From positions 1 through 64,000 of the forward strand of contig JAJEKV010000504.1 in the NCBI GenBank assembly GCA_021234155.1: a DNA stretch of 64,000 nt. The letters are read 5' to 3'. Position numbers and translations under genes: made by a program. Position 1 is the first letter of the stretch, and each line of letters opens with the position of its first letter. Under the pieces are notes generated by a model that did not search any database, was not told the origin of the DNA, and saw only the letters and a program-made list of their open reading frames with translations. The stretch comes from Isoetes taiwanensis. Lineage: Eukaryota; Streptophyta; Lycopodiopsida; Isoetales; Isoetaceae. Shown here piece by piece: positions 1 through 13,179 of this stretch.

Positions 1-2400
1 ATATGGAGGAGCTTGATTATGACATCTTGGGTTCCATAAATGTTTATTAAAAAATTTCACACATAAACGTGATAGTTGAGATATACTCGATATGTTATGT
101 TGGATTCCATAAATGTTTATTAGGTTGCCTTCTCCAATTTGAACATGCTCATTTGATGCACTAAACCTCTTTGAAGTTTTTTTTTAAACATGTGTTACAT
201 CAAATTAAGTGTATATGTCATATAATAGACCCCAAAGTTGGATGCCTATGCTAAATTATAAATGTTAAAAGGAAGACCCATGATGTATGCATTGAATCTG
301 CTAAAGGAGACAATTCTATTCCTAACAAACAAAAGCGGAAACAAAGTATAAACATTGGAAGTGACAAAGATAAATAATTTTAGAGCAACCTCCACAACTT
401 AAATGAAGAGGTTATTTCTAGTTGTTATATGTGGTGATATGATTGTTGGCCATGAAATCTACACATTCATGTGTAACGAAGTAATAATGAGATATGGAGA
501 AGAATTTTGATCATTATGATGGTGTGTCTATGCCTTATGTTAAATCTTTGTGTTGAAAACAGAATTTCTTTGGTTGTAAAATATATAAGCATGAATCAAT
601 AGATAGTCGCAATTCCTATCTCTGTTTGCTTCACTCTGATGAATAATGACTCTATTAATTTTCCTTCATTACATATGGATAGTCCACGTCCCATTACAAT
701 GTACATGGGTGACACAGTTAACCAGGGATTACCAAAATATTGCATTGAAGATCTTGTAGTCATATTTTTCAATATGCAATAAACAACCATGGTAACGATG
801 AGTACAAATCAAATAAAAGCACGAGAATGATGGCTTCATCAATTCCACATGCTCTTATATATCTATCTTGTTATTGGATCTGACTCTTTGGTTTCCATCG
901 CGAGAATGTCCATATTAACATCTTTGTAGCAGATTGATCAATGTACTTGCATCAATATTTTGAATGCTCCAACTATATCGGCACACAATACTTGAATACC
1001 TGAAAATCTGGGTGCCTTGTGTTTATATGAGAATTGCAAAGTGTAAGCTAAATGGGCTATCTAGAAGGCCTAGGTCAAATGAACTATCGGAAGAGTTAAT
1101 GGTGTAGTAAACATTAGAGCGAATATGAAATTCAGTTAATATTGCTTAGTTCAAATCATAGCTTCAAAGCAGTCTACATTTTGAAGCATAAGAATCTCCA
1201 ACTTGTCCCAAAACACCTTTTTTTCCTAAAGATGGCTTGCCATTTCACACTCCATAATGGACCCAATACTAATGCACTTTTTTAAGAGAATATTCTTACA
1301 CTAAGTACAATAAAGCGCAACTACAATAGAGACAAACAATATAAATACCTATTATATGCTCCTTTAGACCATGAAATGTGTGATTATTCAAGATACATAT
1401 TAGCAACAATTTGGAAAAGCTAATGAAGTATTTAGATTTCATAAGTTGAGTTCAATAGCGTTGTAGAAACTTCAAAGATATTTCCACCTCATCTAGAAAC
1501 ACAATAAGGATAGGAAACTACATGAGCATACTATTGCGAAGCAAAATTCAAGGAAATCTAGTGTACCTTACATATAGGGCGAGCTTTTAGAAATATGTCA
1601 TTGAAATCTATCTGTTGGGCGAGAATGCTCCACGAATGGCCGGAGGCCATTGTTACCTTGATTGGATCTTCCTCTTACCATGTTAAGCCCGGTCACCACA
1701 AAAAAGCTTTGGCGATATAACATCATATCACACTCTACCCACTTATAATGTAGTTCCAAACATAACATGGGGATGATAAGTTGAGTAATGCATTGAGCGC
1801 AATTCCGGTGGCAAAATGTATGAGACATAGAAACAACCTAGCGATATTGTAGAATAAAGAAAACATCGAGGATTACGATATCTTGCTCCTTAAATAGTTA
1901 GCGATTTAAGCAATAAGTTGCCGATCCCACATATCGAGGGATGGTAAGTATGGCAATAAAGCATTTGATTGAAACCCATTTGTCTTACAAATGGCGGTGT
2001 ATTTCATCTATTACCTTTAGTTGAAGTACTTTCATCTATTACCTTTAGTTGAGTGTTACGAACTTACATTGCATGGCACCAATATGTTGGATGCACAATA
2101 TTCAACTTGATCTTTGGCATGCTGCATAGATCACGCTTTTTTTCTACCGTGCTCTCACGTGTGTGACTCCAGCGGCATTATCTTTGTTTTTCTTACTGCA
2201 CATACAAATATCTTTTATCATACAACATAAACCTTTGGATGTTTGGTTTGATCCATAGTCGGGGATGGGATGCCTTAGTTGTAGCAATAGTGCTAAATGT
2301 TTTATGTATTGACCAGCTATTAGTTAAGTTTGAGCTTTATATTCATTATCCTGTAACATAAGGCTAAAACATGTAACTACCATGACATTTTGTAACCCTC
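1..2400. other. No gene recognised; AT-rich intergenic DNA
   Basis: I read both strands and found only short open stretches without recognisable motifs. The sequence is AT-rich with frequent stops in all frames. No terminal repeats or RNA gene could be assigned. A duplicated phrase, 'catctattacctttagttga', occurs twice near 2014-2051, which is a small local duplication. Confidence 0.5.
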
Positions 2401-4140
2401 AGGGAAGTTCATATTGAAAAATTAAGTATTGAAGCACATTTTCGAGAGATGTTCTAGTAATGTCCAGCGAAATGCCTATCCACAATGGTTGAAACCAAAT
2501 GCCTATCCACAATGTCTTGTAACCATAGATTGCTTCTTCTTTGCTATAAAACATATTTTTAGATTGGGTCATGGTTCGGATGTGGGCCTTTTGGTCATTT
2601 ATAAACACATGATATTTACCGACAAAGGGATTATGGAGCTACGAGTCATGGTTGCCAGCTAGAGACATGTATTTGAATCAAAATTTGTGCAAATGATATA
2701 CAAAATGTGGATGTTTTATTAGTCATTTTATTCAGATAGTTCTAGTTTTGTAACCTATCGTTCATGTCTGTTTTGTCCCGATGGTAATACCAGCTTCCAC
2801 AAAGGATTAACCATGGTTGCTTCTTCATGCATGGGGGCATAGTAGTTTTTGACTTTACTATAAAGACATGTATTTTGAATCAAAATTTCAACATAAAATC
2901 CTAAAAGGCTTAATAGTGTTTAAAATTGTCCCACGATGTTTTATACCGACTTGCATTCTTACATTCAGGGGCAAAGTTATTTTCTACTAAGATTTTTGGA
3001 TTTCAACGTAAAAATCCTAAAGCAGGGCATTTTGTAAGCATTCTTACATTCATATTGAAAAGTTCTACTAAGATTTTGAATGACAAAAGCGACATTTTTG
3101 AAGTTCATATTGCGTTTTGGGGAGGTGTTCTAGTAATGTCCCGCATGGTAGAAACCAAATGCCTATCCACAATGTCTTGTAACCATAGGTTGCTTCTTCT
3201 GCATGAACAATGCAACAAAACCCATTTGTATCTAACACACAGGAAGAAGTTTAGATTAACTTTCGGACTTTGCTATAAACACATGATATTAAAAATTGGT
3301 CATGGTTGAGGAGAAATGGTGTGCAAATGATATACAAAATGTGGGCCTTATTAGTCATTTAAGAGGTGTAACCTACCCGATGTCTGTTTGCCCGGTAATA
3401 CCGGCTTGCAAAGGGATTATGGAGCTATACGAGGGCATAGTATTTTGTGACTAGAGACATGTATTTGAATCAAAATTTCAAGCGTAAAATCCTAAGGCGA
3501 GGGGCAAATTGTCCCTGATGTTTATCGAGTGCATTCTTACATTCATAAAGTTAGTTTCTACTAAGATTTTGGGCCGAAACTAAGCAGCATTTTTGTAAGC
3601 ACTTCGAGGAAGTTCATATTGAAAAATTCATTATTGAAACCTTGCGTTTTGGAGGTGTTCTAGTAATGTCCCGGTGGTAGAAACCAAATGCCTATCCACA
3701 ATGTCTTGTAACCATGGATTGCTTCTTCTTCTGCGCATGAACGATTACAACAAAACCCGTTTTATCTAACACACGGGAAGAAGTTTAGATTAACTTTCGG
3801 ACTTTGCTAAAAACATGATATTTACTAGAGTGGAGTCATGGTTGAGAGAGAGAGAAATGGTGTGCAAATGATATACAAAATGTGGGCCTTATTAGTCATT
3901 TTAAGAGGTGTAACCTACCGATTACTTTGTTTGCCCAGTAATACCAGCTTGCAAAGGGACTATGCAGCTACTACGAGGCATAGTATTTTCTGACTAGAGA
4001 CATGTATTTGAATCAAAATTTCAGCGTAAAATCCTAAGGAGGGGCAAATTGTCACGATGTTTTATCGGTGCATTCTTACATTCATAAAGTTAGTTCTACT
4101 AAGATTTTGGGCCGAGTTCGGGCATGCACCATTTGTAAGT
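2401..4140. repeat. Tandem repeat, about 530 bp unit, roughly three diverged copies
   Basis: The phrase 'ctagtaatgtcc' recurs at about 2454, 3130 and 3661, each time followed by 'aaatgcctatccacaatg', 'cttgtaaccata' and 'gattgcttcttc' or a close variant. Each copy then carries 'atgatatacaaaatgtgg', 'gagacatgtat', 'ttgaatcaaaattt' and 'cattcttacattca' in the same order. Spacings are about 676 and 530 bp; the first copy has extra inserted or duplicated pieces. Short open frames inside are by-products of the repeat. This may be a small satellite block or a local duplication of a transposon piece; no coding motif was seen. Confidence 0.8.
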
Positions 4141-4260
4141 AATATGAGTATGCCTAGATGCAAAAATAAAACTCTTAGTCTATGTATTATCATGCTATCA
4201 ATGCGAAGATCGCAAATGAAAGTATACACATTGCCTTGTGATTATCGATTATCTGCTTGA

Positions 4261-4347
4261 ATACAACTTTGTTGCAACAACCATAAGGATCCAAAATAGT
4301 ATCACAGCAGATACAACTGTTGCAACAACCATAAGGATCCAAAATAG
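4261..4347. repeat. Short direct repeat (39/37 bp, 11 bp spacer)
   Basis: The block beginning 'atacaact' and containing 'gttgcaacaaccataagg' and 'atccaaaatag' occurs at 4261-4299 and again at 4311-4347, with one small indel between copies. Both copies contain the inverted core 'gttgcaac'. Function unknown. Confidence 0.85.
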
Positions 4348-7300
4348 GCATCTGCACATACAAATCGTCCAAGATCTTGCTCAAATATCCAATTAGGATT
4401 AAAAAGCCGTAAGATATATGCTTTCAAATATGGCGATTCTTGAATGCCAGTGAATGTTAAATGGTTAAAATAGAATGAGACAACCATAGAAATTTGATTC
4501 AAATAGAACAAACATGCTCAAATTTGGCTTTCTGCTTCAACAAAAGGATGATGTGCAACCATCTGGGTCTATTAAAGGCATTTACATATACAAAACAATA
4601 GGAGATAAGATCAAAATAATCTATAAAGCTTTGATAAAATCTAAACTATGAAGCTACAAATAGCTATGTACAAACAAACTGTTAAGGATTTTGATGGATT
4701 TCCATGATTTGGGACTTGGTGTTCTTCATAGATCGGGATAATAACCTTGCATATCGCCAAGGTCTTCCTTCCATAAGCCCTAACTCGTTTATGGCATTAT
4801 CATGTATGCTCTAATGGTTTTGAGAAAGACATTTGAAGGAAAGGGTTAATAGCACCGGTCAAATGTATAGCAAACCAAAGCGTTCATGAATCATCTTCTA
4901 TCGTGCATGTAGATGCCACTACTTGGCCCAGGATTACTATGAAAACCACATGATCGAGCAACAATGGCCGACATGCAGGGATAAGACATCCATTTTGCGA
5001 TTCATAAGATCTTTGAGCTCTTGAGCAATCGTGGCATGCGTACTATTTGCGGCCGGAAGGAAAAAATTGACACGAACACATACGGCCATTGCATGGGCAG
5101 GAGAAGAAAAAAAATGCCCAATTCCTGCGAAAAGAAAACATTTCAATTTTTGGATCGTCGGAAATATTTTACGGCGTCTAAAACCATTTAAAATCTTAGC
5201 AAATGGGCCTAAAAAAAATTCCAAAAACATTTTTCACCAAACCAGAAAATCCCAAATTAACAAGATTGATGTTCAAAGAAACCGCGCCCAAATTTAAAAC
5301 TATGTTCAATGAAACCGTGTTTGAAACTATGCCAATAGCTAAAACTCATATATTGGATTAAAACATTCCTGCATAGCATTTGATGCCACAGATAAGTTGG
5401 ATTCTTGACTGGTTGATCTTTTGCCAATCAATATCTCAATCCACCATCAAAGTGATAAACTACGCATATAATTAATACACGAATATTGAAGATGAAGAAA
5501 TCTAGTGTTTCTTGCCATGCTTTCGATTTCGAATAGAGCATTCTTGCTACCCTATTTCTCTTCTAGCAACTTTCCTAAATGGATTTCTCTTGCGATATCG
5601 AAAGTTGGTTGCAATATCAAGTTTGTTTGCGAAAATGGGTATTTCTATTTCACCTCAATGGCCTTCTAATTTGACTTACGATGCGGAAACGAGGGAAAGT
5701 GACAGTGGTCATTTCAAGTTCTAAAGAGCATGCTAGCGGAAGAACTTGAATTTTAGAGGCCAATATGTGGGAGGCAAAGATCACGAATACAATTTTGCTT
5801 GCATTTGTGATGTACATATAAGTAGTGATAAATCTCATAGGTTAGAGTAGAAATTTTTTGTATAAGAGTTGCGTAACCATATATCGCACATTTGTGTGCA
5901 CTTGTCTATATAAATTACCAATTGTCATTTTTTCTACGAGGAATTGGAGTCTACTTTGAATGTACATTCTTATGGGTTAGAGTGCGGGAAAAATTTTTGT
6001 AAAAGGTTCACAACCATGTCTATATAGTTATGTACATTTTACAAATTTGTACAAATGTATATTTGTGCACATTATTGTACATGGAATTACCAATTGTCAT
6101 TTTTTTGTTCTTGAATTGAGGAATTGGAACGTGTTTGAACTGTCTGAGTTATGTACATGTATGCTTCATGGATATCAGATAATTATGTTGGATAGGTTTT
6201 CATTTTGCATAGGACGGTCAATGCATATTTTACTATTACGAGAAGAGATACAATGAGTTTGAAGCACCATCATACAAAATTTTGGGCTAACATGGCTCTT
6301 TACATTTGCTCATGAATGGGCAAAATATCGTGTGGAAGGTTGCTCCCTCTAATGCGAGTGGCGCACTTACTTTGGGCTATGACGTTGAAGACCTCTCCAT
6401 ATTTGATGTGGTCCATATGATATTGTTCCACTATAGCAAAGACCCTCATTGTCAGACCTACTCTATTTGCACACTCTTTGAACCTGTTCTACATCCAAAC
6501 AACCCACCATCTGTAGTCCTAGCAATGCCCTCACCAGCAGTCACTCCACCACCACCATCGGCCTCAGGGCACATGTTGCTCAAGTTTCACGTCCTTTGCA
6601 TCAGCTCTGCATACTATGGAACTGCACTTAAGTTTTGTTGTTCAAATTATCATGTTATTGTACTCGGCTTATATAGAAGGCCCACTATATACCTTGCTGA
6701 TAAGCTATTTTTTCTTGCTATTTTTTTGTTTGCCTTCACTTCTTTCCACTAAGGTTAAGTACACAAGTAAGGATCACAATTGCCATGTAGCTTATATGTA
6801 ACTTTCTTTTATGACACTAGTAAAACTTATGTATTAAAAAAATAATGTTAACATATACATTGCTTTTATAGAATTGATGTGTTTTAGATGATATATCCCC
6901 ATTCTTAACGACGACTGAACTTTTATATTTGCAAATGCCTAAAGATTTCAAAAAGCCTCTCAAAACACATCTTGTTATTGATTTTTCAATGTCAAGGCTG
7001 TAAACGTTTTTCTTGTATTTATTCTTGTTAGAGGACTGACTAGTGTGTCACTTTTTCTTGTATCTATTGCTGTGTCACTAGTTGCCACATGTAATCTCGA
7101 AATGATTTAATCTATTGTGTAATTGGCGGAATGATGTGTAATAAGTGTGTAATTTAGTGTTTAATCGGATGAATCTAGTGTGTGATGAATGACCAAATCT
7201 AGTGTGTAGTCTATTGTGTAACTGGGGTGAAAATAGAGTTATCTTGGCATTGGTGATACCTTTGCAGAGTATCCTTTCCAGCGGAATCACTAAATTCACG

Positions 7301-7517
7301 CAATAAGCTGGCATAGCGGCCGAGTCGCCTACCCTTAGCCATTTTGTTGCTTTCGGATTTTTTACCATGGATATCTTGGTAGATCTAGCTCCAAATTGGT
7401 TCAAGCCACTTCCATCATGGTCGAAATGAAAGGGCTTAGAGAAGCTGATTCCTGCAAACTAGAGTAACTCTATTTTCACTTGTGTAACTGGCTGCAACAG
7501 GTAATGTAAAAATAGAA
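4348..7517. other. No supported gene
   Basis: The longest open stretch is on the plus strand at 6306-6752 (148 codons). It shows a proline-rich patch and hydrophobic C-terminus but no family motif and no conserved context, so I do not call it a gene. Near 5840-6060 there is a diverged duplication of the text 'gggttagagt', 'tgtacaaatg' and 'accaattgtcattttt' (compare about 5835-5935 with 5970-6105). Confidence 0.4.
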
Positions 7518-7830
7518 TCATTCCTAGACGATGATTTTATCTACGCCCAGTTTGGGTAGGACTTCAATGGAAACCTCCCCAACTTTCCACGAAAACCTCC
7601 ACAACATTCCTTGGAAACCTCCCCATTTTCTTGGAAACTCCCAATTTTTTTCCTTGTAAGCGGGGAGGTTTTCATGAAAAGCTCCCACCTACGTTGAAAC
7701 CTCCCCAACTTTACGTGGAAACTTCTCCAACTTTTCGGCCATGACACGGGAGGTTTTAATTAAGAAAGCAGGGGAGGTTTCCATGGAAAGGTGAGGGGAG
7801 GTTTCACAAAAAAAAAAAAGCCCTTCATGC
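7518..7830. repeat. Pyrimidine-rich minisatellite of 'ggaaacctcccc' type
   Basis: Between 7565 and 7650 the motif 'aaacctcccc' repeats at roughly 25 bp spacing; from about 7655 to 7810 its complement 'ggggaggttt' appears, making the block internally palindromic. The left edge (7518-7586) has an inverted relative at 37739-37797 sharing 'ggaaacctccccaacttt' and the flanking 'tcctaga' phrase. This suggests a dispersed foldback or MITE-like family rather than a purely local array. Confidence 0.7.
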
Positions 7831-7834
7831 ACCT

Positions 7835-7987
7835 CGATCCTTGTGCATTTTAATGAGGAGGCGTCATCCCGATGGTTGTCCTGGTGGTTGCGAAAATTAA
7901 TTACAATATGATCGATCCTTGTGCGTCTTAACGAGGAGGCGTCATCCAGATGGGTGTCCCGGTGGTTGAAATTAATTACAATATGAT
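7835..7987. repeat. 78 bp tandem duplication
   Basis: Two adjacent copies (about 7835-7912 and 7913-7987) share 'cgatccttgtgc', 'gaggaggcgtcatcc', 'ggtggttg' and 'aattaattacaatatgat'. They differ by a handful of substitutions and a small indel. The block abuts the 'aaacctcccc' minisatellite and may belong to the same element. Confidence 0.8.
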
Positions 7988-9318
7988 TCCATGAGTGATT
8001 TAAAATTGAATCTTCTTGATCTGCGATATCTAGTTCCAAATTAAACATACAAAGAAATTTATCGCGTGCCGGGCCATGTAATATTCTCTTTCCAAAATCA
8101 TCATAAGGAATTTTTGTGTTAATTCGAAAATTGTGTAAAGAAGTAAAAATAATTTCCCCAAAATTCCCTCATGTTCTAGGTAACAGGACAATCATTGCTT
8201 CCTTTCCGTATCCATCTGTTCATATATTCTTGTCGTAAACTAATTCTATCTTAACTAAATTTATCTTGGAACATTCATTCCCATATCAATCCATATATCT
8301 ATGTTGGCGGCCATCATTTTCCTCTATATCTTATTTTTGGGTCTTACGTACCTATGAAAGGATTTTTTGCATTCCTTTGGAGCAAGTCATGTGCGGCAAT
8401 TTGCATGCATTGTAGGAACTCTATCAAAGTTCTTGCTTGGTGAGAATCCACCAAATATTTACGTGGTAAGGAATCTTATTTTCACACCAATGTGAAACTA
8501 GGCATGCCTTTTATCTTATTCAAGACATCTTGGTCATGTTTCCCGGAAACCAATCCCACCCTTGTACCGGAACTTATAAAGTTGAATGGTATTACTCCTA
8601 GAGTTGACATGAACATAGCCTCCATTAGGATAATTATACAAAGCATAAGGGTCTCCATAATATAAATGTCACATGTAATTTCAATATGTCGCATCATTTG
8701 GCGGATATGGAAATGGAAGAAACCATAACACATCGCATCATCTGCGCCAAAACATCATTGGCTAAATGAATGTTAGATCCACCCCTTGGCATGTAATAAA
8801 ATAAAGCTACTCCTTTCGGCATGATAACTAAATAACATTATTGACCCTATTCAAGATAAGATGTTAGTATCAAATGCCATAGGAACATCTTGGATCGGGT
8901 ATAACATAGTCTAAACTTGGTTTAGCTTTAAATTAAGGTTCAAGATTGACTAATAGTTAGGACATCATCTTAAGATAATCCTCGGACATGAAGAATTTAT
9001 CCCCCACGAAAAATCAGCGCCATTTGTCCTTAATGTGAAGCAATACACATCAAGAATAGAGCTGCGTTCTCGAAAACTTGATCTAAGCAAATAATCACCA
9101 AATGGTTCAAAGTTCTACCATAGATAGAGCCCTTAGCCCGACCAGCGAACAAACATGATACCTTGGGTGCTTTAATATTTGCATACTCACAACCCATTTG
9201 CGTATTGCTTCTTGTTGGTAACATAATAAACATCTTACATTTGCTTTAAGATTGCCATGATAATATCCACAAAAGCTTGATAGCAATGAAGACACTCAAT
9301 GAAGAACAACGAAGTCTC
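7988..9318. other. No gene recognised
   Basis: Only short unrelated open frames occur on either strand. I see no transposon ends, conserved motifs or RNA genes here. Confidence 0.4.
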
Positions 9319-9349
9319 AAGGGTGTAAATATGGTAATGCTACCCAAAA
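9319..9349. repeat. Dispersed 30 bp motif, inverted copy at about 35.95 kb
   Basis: The motif 'ggtgtaaatatggtaatgct' followed by 'acccaaaaa' recurs in reverse complement at about 35946-35976. Both copies lie near the phrase 'aagtgctttaggtgct' (9376-9391 and about 35908-35923), so they appear to be ends or tails of one dispersed repeat family. Confidence 0.65.
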
Positions 9350-9756
9350 AGCCTTTGTGGGACAAGTCTTTTGTAAGTGCTTTAGGTGCTTTACCCTCGA
9401 GTGCTTTTTCGTTCAGCGACATCGTTTGATGATTACTCTAGAAATAGAACGGATCATCCCGTGGAGGTAGGGATCGATGACATGATCCGTGCAATTGGGA
9501 GATGAATTTTCATGTTTGGCGGGATTTCTAGATGGCCGGATTCTTGGAGGGAAATTCTTGGTTGTCATTCTTTCGAAGATTTCCTGTAACGAGATTTTCC
9601 TGGCTGTCTTCAATTCCAATCCAATTCAATCTTTGATCTGTTCTCATGGCTGATAATTCACTTGCAATTCTCAATCAAGAATGCCAATCCCAATTCTAAT
9701 TAGAGCATTTTGTCCGATCAGGGAAAGGAGAATTTATCACGGATTTTGAAGCCACC

Positions 9757-11070
9757 TACTTGTTTTGTCGGCTTAACATTGCTAAACCTATCCCTACATC
9801 ATTGCCTATCACGGACTTCTTTGGCAATCAAATTAAGATACAATTAAGCTGGGTTGGTCTGCCACTTTATTGTCATGATTGCAATTGTAGACACTTCTCA
9901 GGTACTGTATGCCAGAAAAATAAAGTTGCAGGGGAAAGCTCAAGTCAAGATCCCAATGCAAATAACATGTTAAGAGATAGGCAAAATATGCCTAAAACAT
10001 GTCAGTCAAATTACAAATCTCAGACATACAAATTAGCACAGGACAATCCCATGGCAAATACATTTGCATGGGAGAAAGTTAATGGAAGCAAAAGAAGGAT
10101 CCAAAAAAAGAGAGAAGCCAATAAATCTGAATTTGAGTCACACCAAGAATTTCAATATTCAGAAAGTTCTAAATTTGCCATACGGAATGACCAATAGTGG
10201 AAATCCGATCAAGGTATTAAACAAAGGGATGGAGTACATAAACAAAGATGTAATCCTCTAGCAATGCAGATTCATCTAGCGACAACGACCCACAAAAAGT
10301 ATTACCGCTTCAAGGAAAATGACATTGACAGAAAGAGAACATTGAAGGGCAAAGGTCTTCTTATGGAAAATCAATCTCATCGACCACATAATCAATTCGA
10401 TCTTGCCAATACTTTGCAAGATATAATGGTGGATTCTAAAAGAAAGGCATCTTTTAGAACAGCTGCTGCAAATCAGTTGAAATGTAACATCAAATCTCAG
10501 CTGGCTCAACTGAGAAATAAAAGATCAAGTGCATTGAGAATATTTTCTGGAGACACTAATATTCAGAAAAATCCTGAGGTTTCCATAACTGCTAAGACTT
10601 CGGGGTGCAAGCCTCAAACACTCAACAACACAGGGAATGAAGAATTATTACTTTTGGAGAATAAGGAACAGCTTATTGACACTGTCAATAAAACTGTAAA
10701 TTATTCCAATCACAGGAATATGGAGCCACATCAAAACATAGATGTTGAACCATTTCAACATACAGTGACACAACCTTCTTCAGCTGAAAATCAACATTCT
10801 CATCTCGGGGATGGTGACAAAGCGAGAAGATTGAGAGAAGATATAGACTTTGGAATTAAATGTCATAATAAATTCAAAATTCTTACTGATATTGCTGATG
10901 ACTTTTGTGCAGATTTCTATGAGCCAATAAATACCCATGATCCCATACCTTCACATCATTCTATCTCTCCTTATCATCATCAGATTGCCATAGTTGTTGC
11001 TTCCACCCCCTCGCCCACATCTGACAATCCTATCATCCCTCCCCATCAAATGCTTATCACTCGCCAATAA
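9757..11070 (+). pseudogene. LINE ORF1 (gag-like, zinc knuckle), broken
   Basis: The first open segment (9760-10197) contains 'LSWVGLPLYCHDC' followed by 'FSGTVCQ', matching the C-terminal half of the DUF4283/zf-CCHC_4 pattern of plant LINE ORF1 proteins (typical wording: GLPxYCxxC ... GHxxxxC). After a stop it continues in another frame at 10264-11070 as a 268-codon Asn/Lys/Gln-rich stretch without a recognised fold. ORF1 proteins bind element RNA and chaperone reverse transcription. The N-terminal RNA-binding part upstream of 9757 is too degraded to follow. Confidence 0.7.
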
Positions 11071-11859
11071 TGGTGATCTTATTGACCTCTCGATCCAATT
11101 GTATCTCCATATAACCTCTCATACCCGATTCCAAACCAATTTAATAATATTGATCACACCATTGCTAAGCAACTAGCAGAGTTACATGTGGAATGCATAG
11201 GAATCGAGAATCTTAGATTGACAAATGAAAGGTTAGCAAAGGAAATTTGGTCTTTCAAGGTAAATCCAATGCGAGTTAGCAAATACGAGTCGGCAAATCT
11301 GAGCCGGTAAATGGAAATTTGGTCTCTCAAGGTGAATTCAATGGTAAGGCGGATGTGAACTTTCGATGAGATATAAACCACGGCGATAACATGACAACAT
11401 CAAAATGGATTATGAGGAAGTTTGGCGGATCGACATAATCTCGATTGACAGTGCGGATCTACCCCCTTCGAGGCAAGTTCTTTCATTCTTAATCATATTA
11501 ATTCTAATGATTCTGGCTTAAATAGATTGTCCAATAATTTGATAATCTAAATAACTCAAACAATCATTGCTGTCGGTCTAAATTCGGACTTGCTCTCATG
11601 AATCGATTCGGACTTCGATTTCCATGAAAAGGAAAAATGCTTCCTTATCTCAATTATGGGAGGATGACAAATACCTCTCCAATATGATTCCCGAACACGG
11701 AAAAAGAAAAACCGCTAATTTCCGATAAGGCGGCCAAGGTTATTTCGAGAAACTATACTTCTCGACCCTAAACACTAGCGCAATCTAAGAAAAATACCAG
11801 GAGTAAAAAAAAAGGAGATCCTAATTGTCTTTCCCAAGGTCTCTAGCTAACATCTCCTT

Positions 11860-12360
11860 AATGAAGATTACGTCTTGGAACCTTAGGGGATAAAAGGGCC
11901 CTTGAAAAGAAGGAGAGTGATTGCTCAAATTAGAGAGTATAATCGATATTATCTTGTTACAAGAGTTGAGGCTTCCAAACTTTGAATGCTCCAACCTAGC
12001 CAATTGGATTGGCTCGATTATTCTTCATAAGCCCTTTGGTACTTCCGGTGGCATGCATCATTTGGAAAACATCTCTCATTGTCTAATTTACAATAGCCCG
12101 GGGAGAAATTGGCAACAAGTAATATTTAAGAAAAATGATCTTTCCTTTGGGATAATCAATGTGTATGCTTCTACTTGCTCTAGAGAAATCTTATGGCCTC
12201 AAATTGGTAATTGGCTTGAAAACCAGCGCTCTTTATCTGGATTATGGGGATTTTAATAATAACACCCCTTCGAGATCTTAAGCTTGGCAATGATATTAAC
12301 ATGACTAGAACCGAGAAGATCAATTGGGATAATCTTATGGATAATTTTCTTTTCACTCAT
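11860..12360 (+). pseudogene. LINE ORF2 endonuclease (EEP) domain, broken
   Basis: An ATG at 11860 begins 'MKITSWNLRG', the hallmark N-terminus of the exonuclease-endonuclease-phosphatase domain of plant L1 ORF2. A stop follows at once, and the domain resumes at about 11921 with 'IDIILLQELRLPNFE', corresponding to the DIxxLQET strand that carries a metal-binding Glu. 'FGIINVYAS' (about 12150) matches the next conserved strand. The domain nicks target DNA to prime reverse transcription. It is inactive here because of stops near 12253 and frameshifts. Confidence 0.75.
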
Positions 12361-13179
12361 ATCCCTCCCGAATGACTAAGTTTACTTGGTCAAACAAACA
12401 GGAAGGTAGCAAGCGTGTCTTACATTGCCCTTGATAGATTCTATATCAATAACTCGACAATTCCTTCTCGGGATAAGCGTTTGTTTTTTTTTTTAGTGAT
12501 GAGGCCACCTCTATTTCTGATCATCAGCCCCAATTCTCGAGAGCCGAAACATATGCTTACCATTAAAAGGATCCAATTGCCCCTTTAAATTAAACTGCGG
12601 TTGCTAAATAATGCAAATTTACGTGAGCGGTTTAAAGCCTTCTACCTAAACCTACCAAGAGTGCATCCTACCAAATCTATGAGATTTTTTTATTCCAATG
12701 TCAAGGCCTCCAAAGTGTGGATTAAGCAATGGTCTAAAAATAATAATAAATCTAGAAAAAGAAGAAAAAAGAGATGCATGATTAATATGAAGGAAATTAG
12801 ACTCAAAATTGAGTGAGCCTCATAGCGAGAGACCTACATATCCAAGAGTCTAACCTTGGGCAAACTATAAAGGCAATGGAGGAATATGAAGCTAAAGGTG
12901 TGCCATTAAGTGCAAAATAAAATATCTTTCAAATATATAATGATAATAACTTCGAAATTCTTCTTTAGAGTGGCTAAAAATAGACTCCTTAAGAATCAGA
13001 TTTTGGTACGTTAAAAATGACCAAGATGCCTTTGAAGATAGCAATGAGATAAGTCAATTCTTTTACTCAAAGTATGCGGAATTTTCTCGATAGTGATAAT
13101 ATGCCACAGCAAAAACTTCGGGAGGCTAATCTGTCGATTAACACTCTTCACGATTATGACTCCATTCCAATCTCAATAA

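Noticed and set aside
6306-6752. 148-codon ORF with a Pro-rich stretch
   Set aside because: No homology wording, no neighbouring coding signal, and similar lengths arise by chance in 64 kb.
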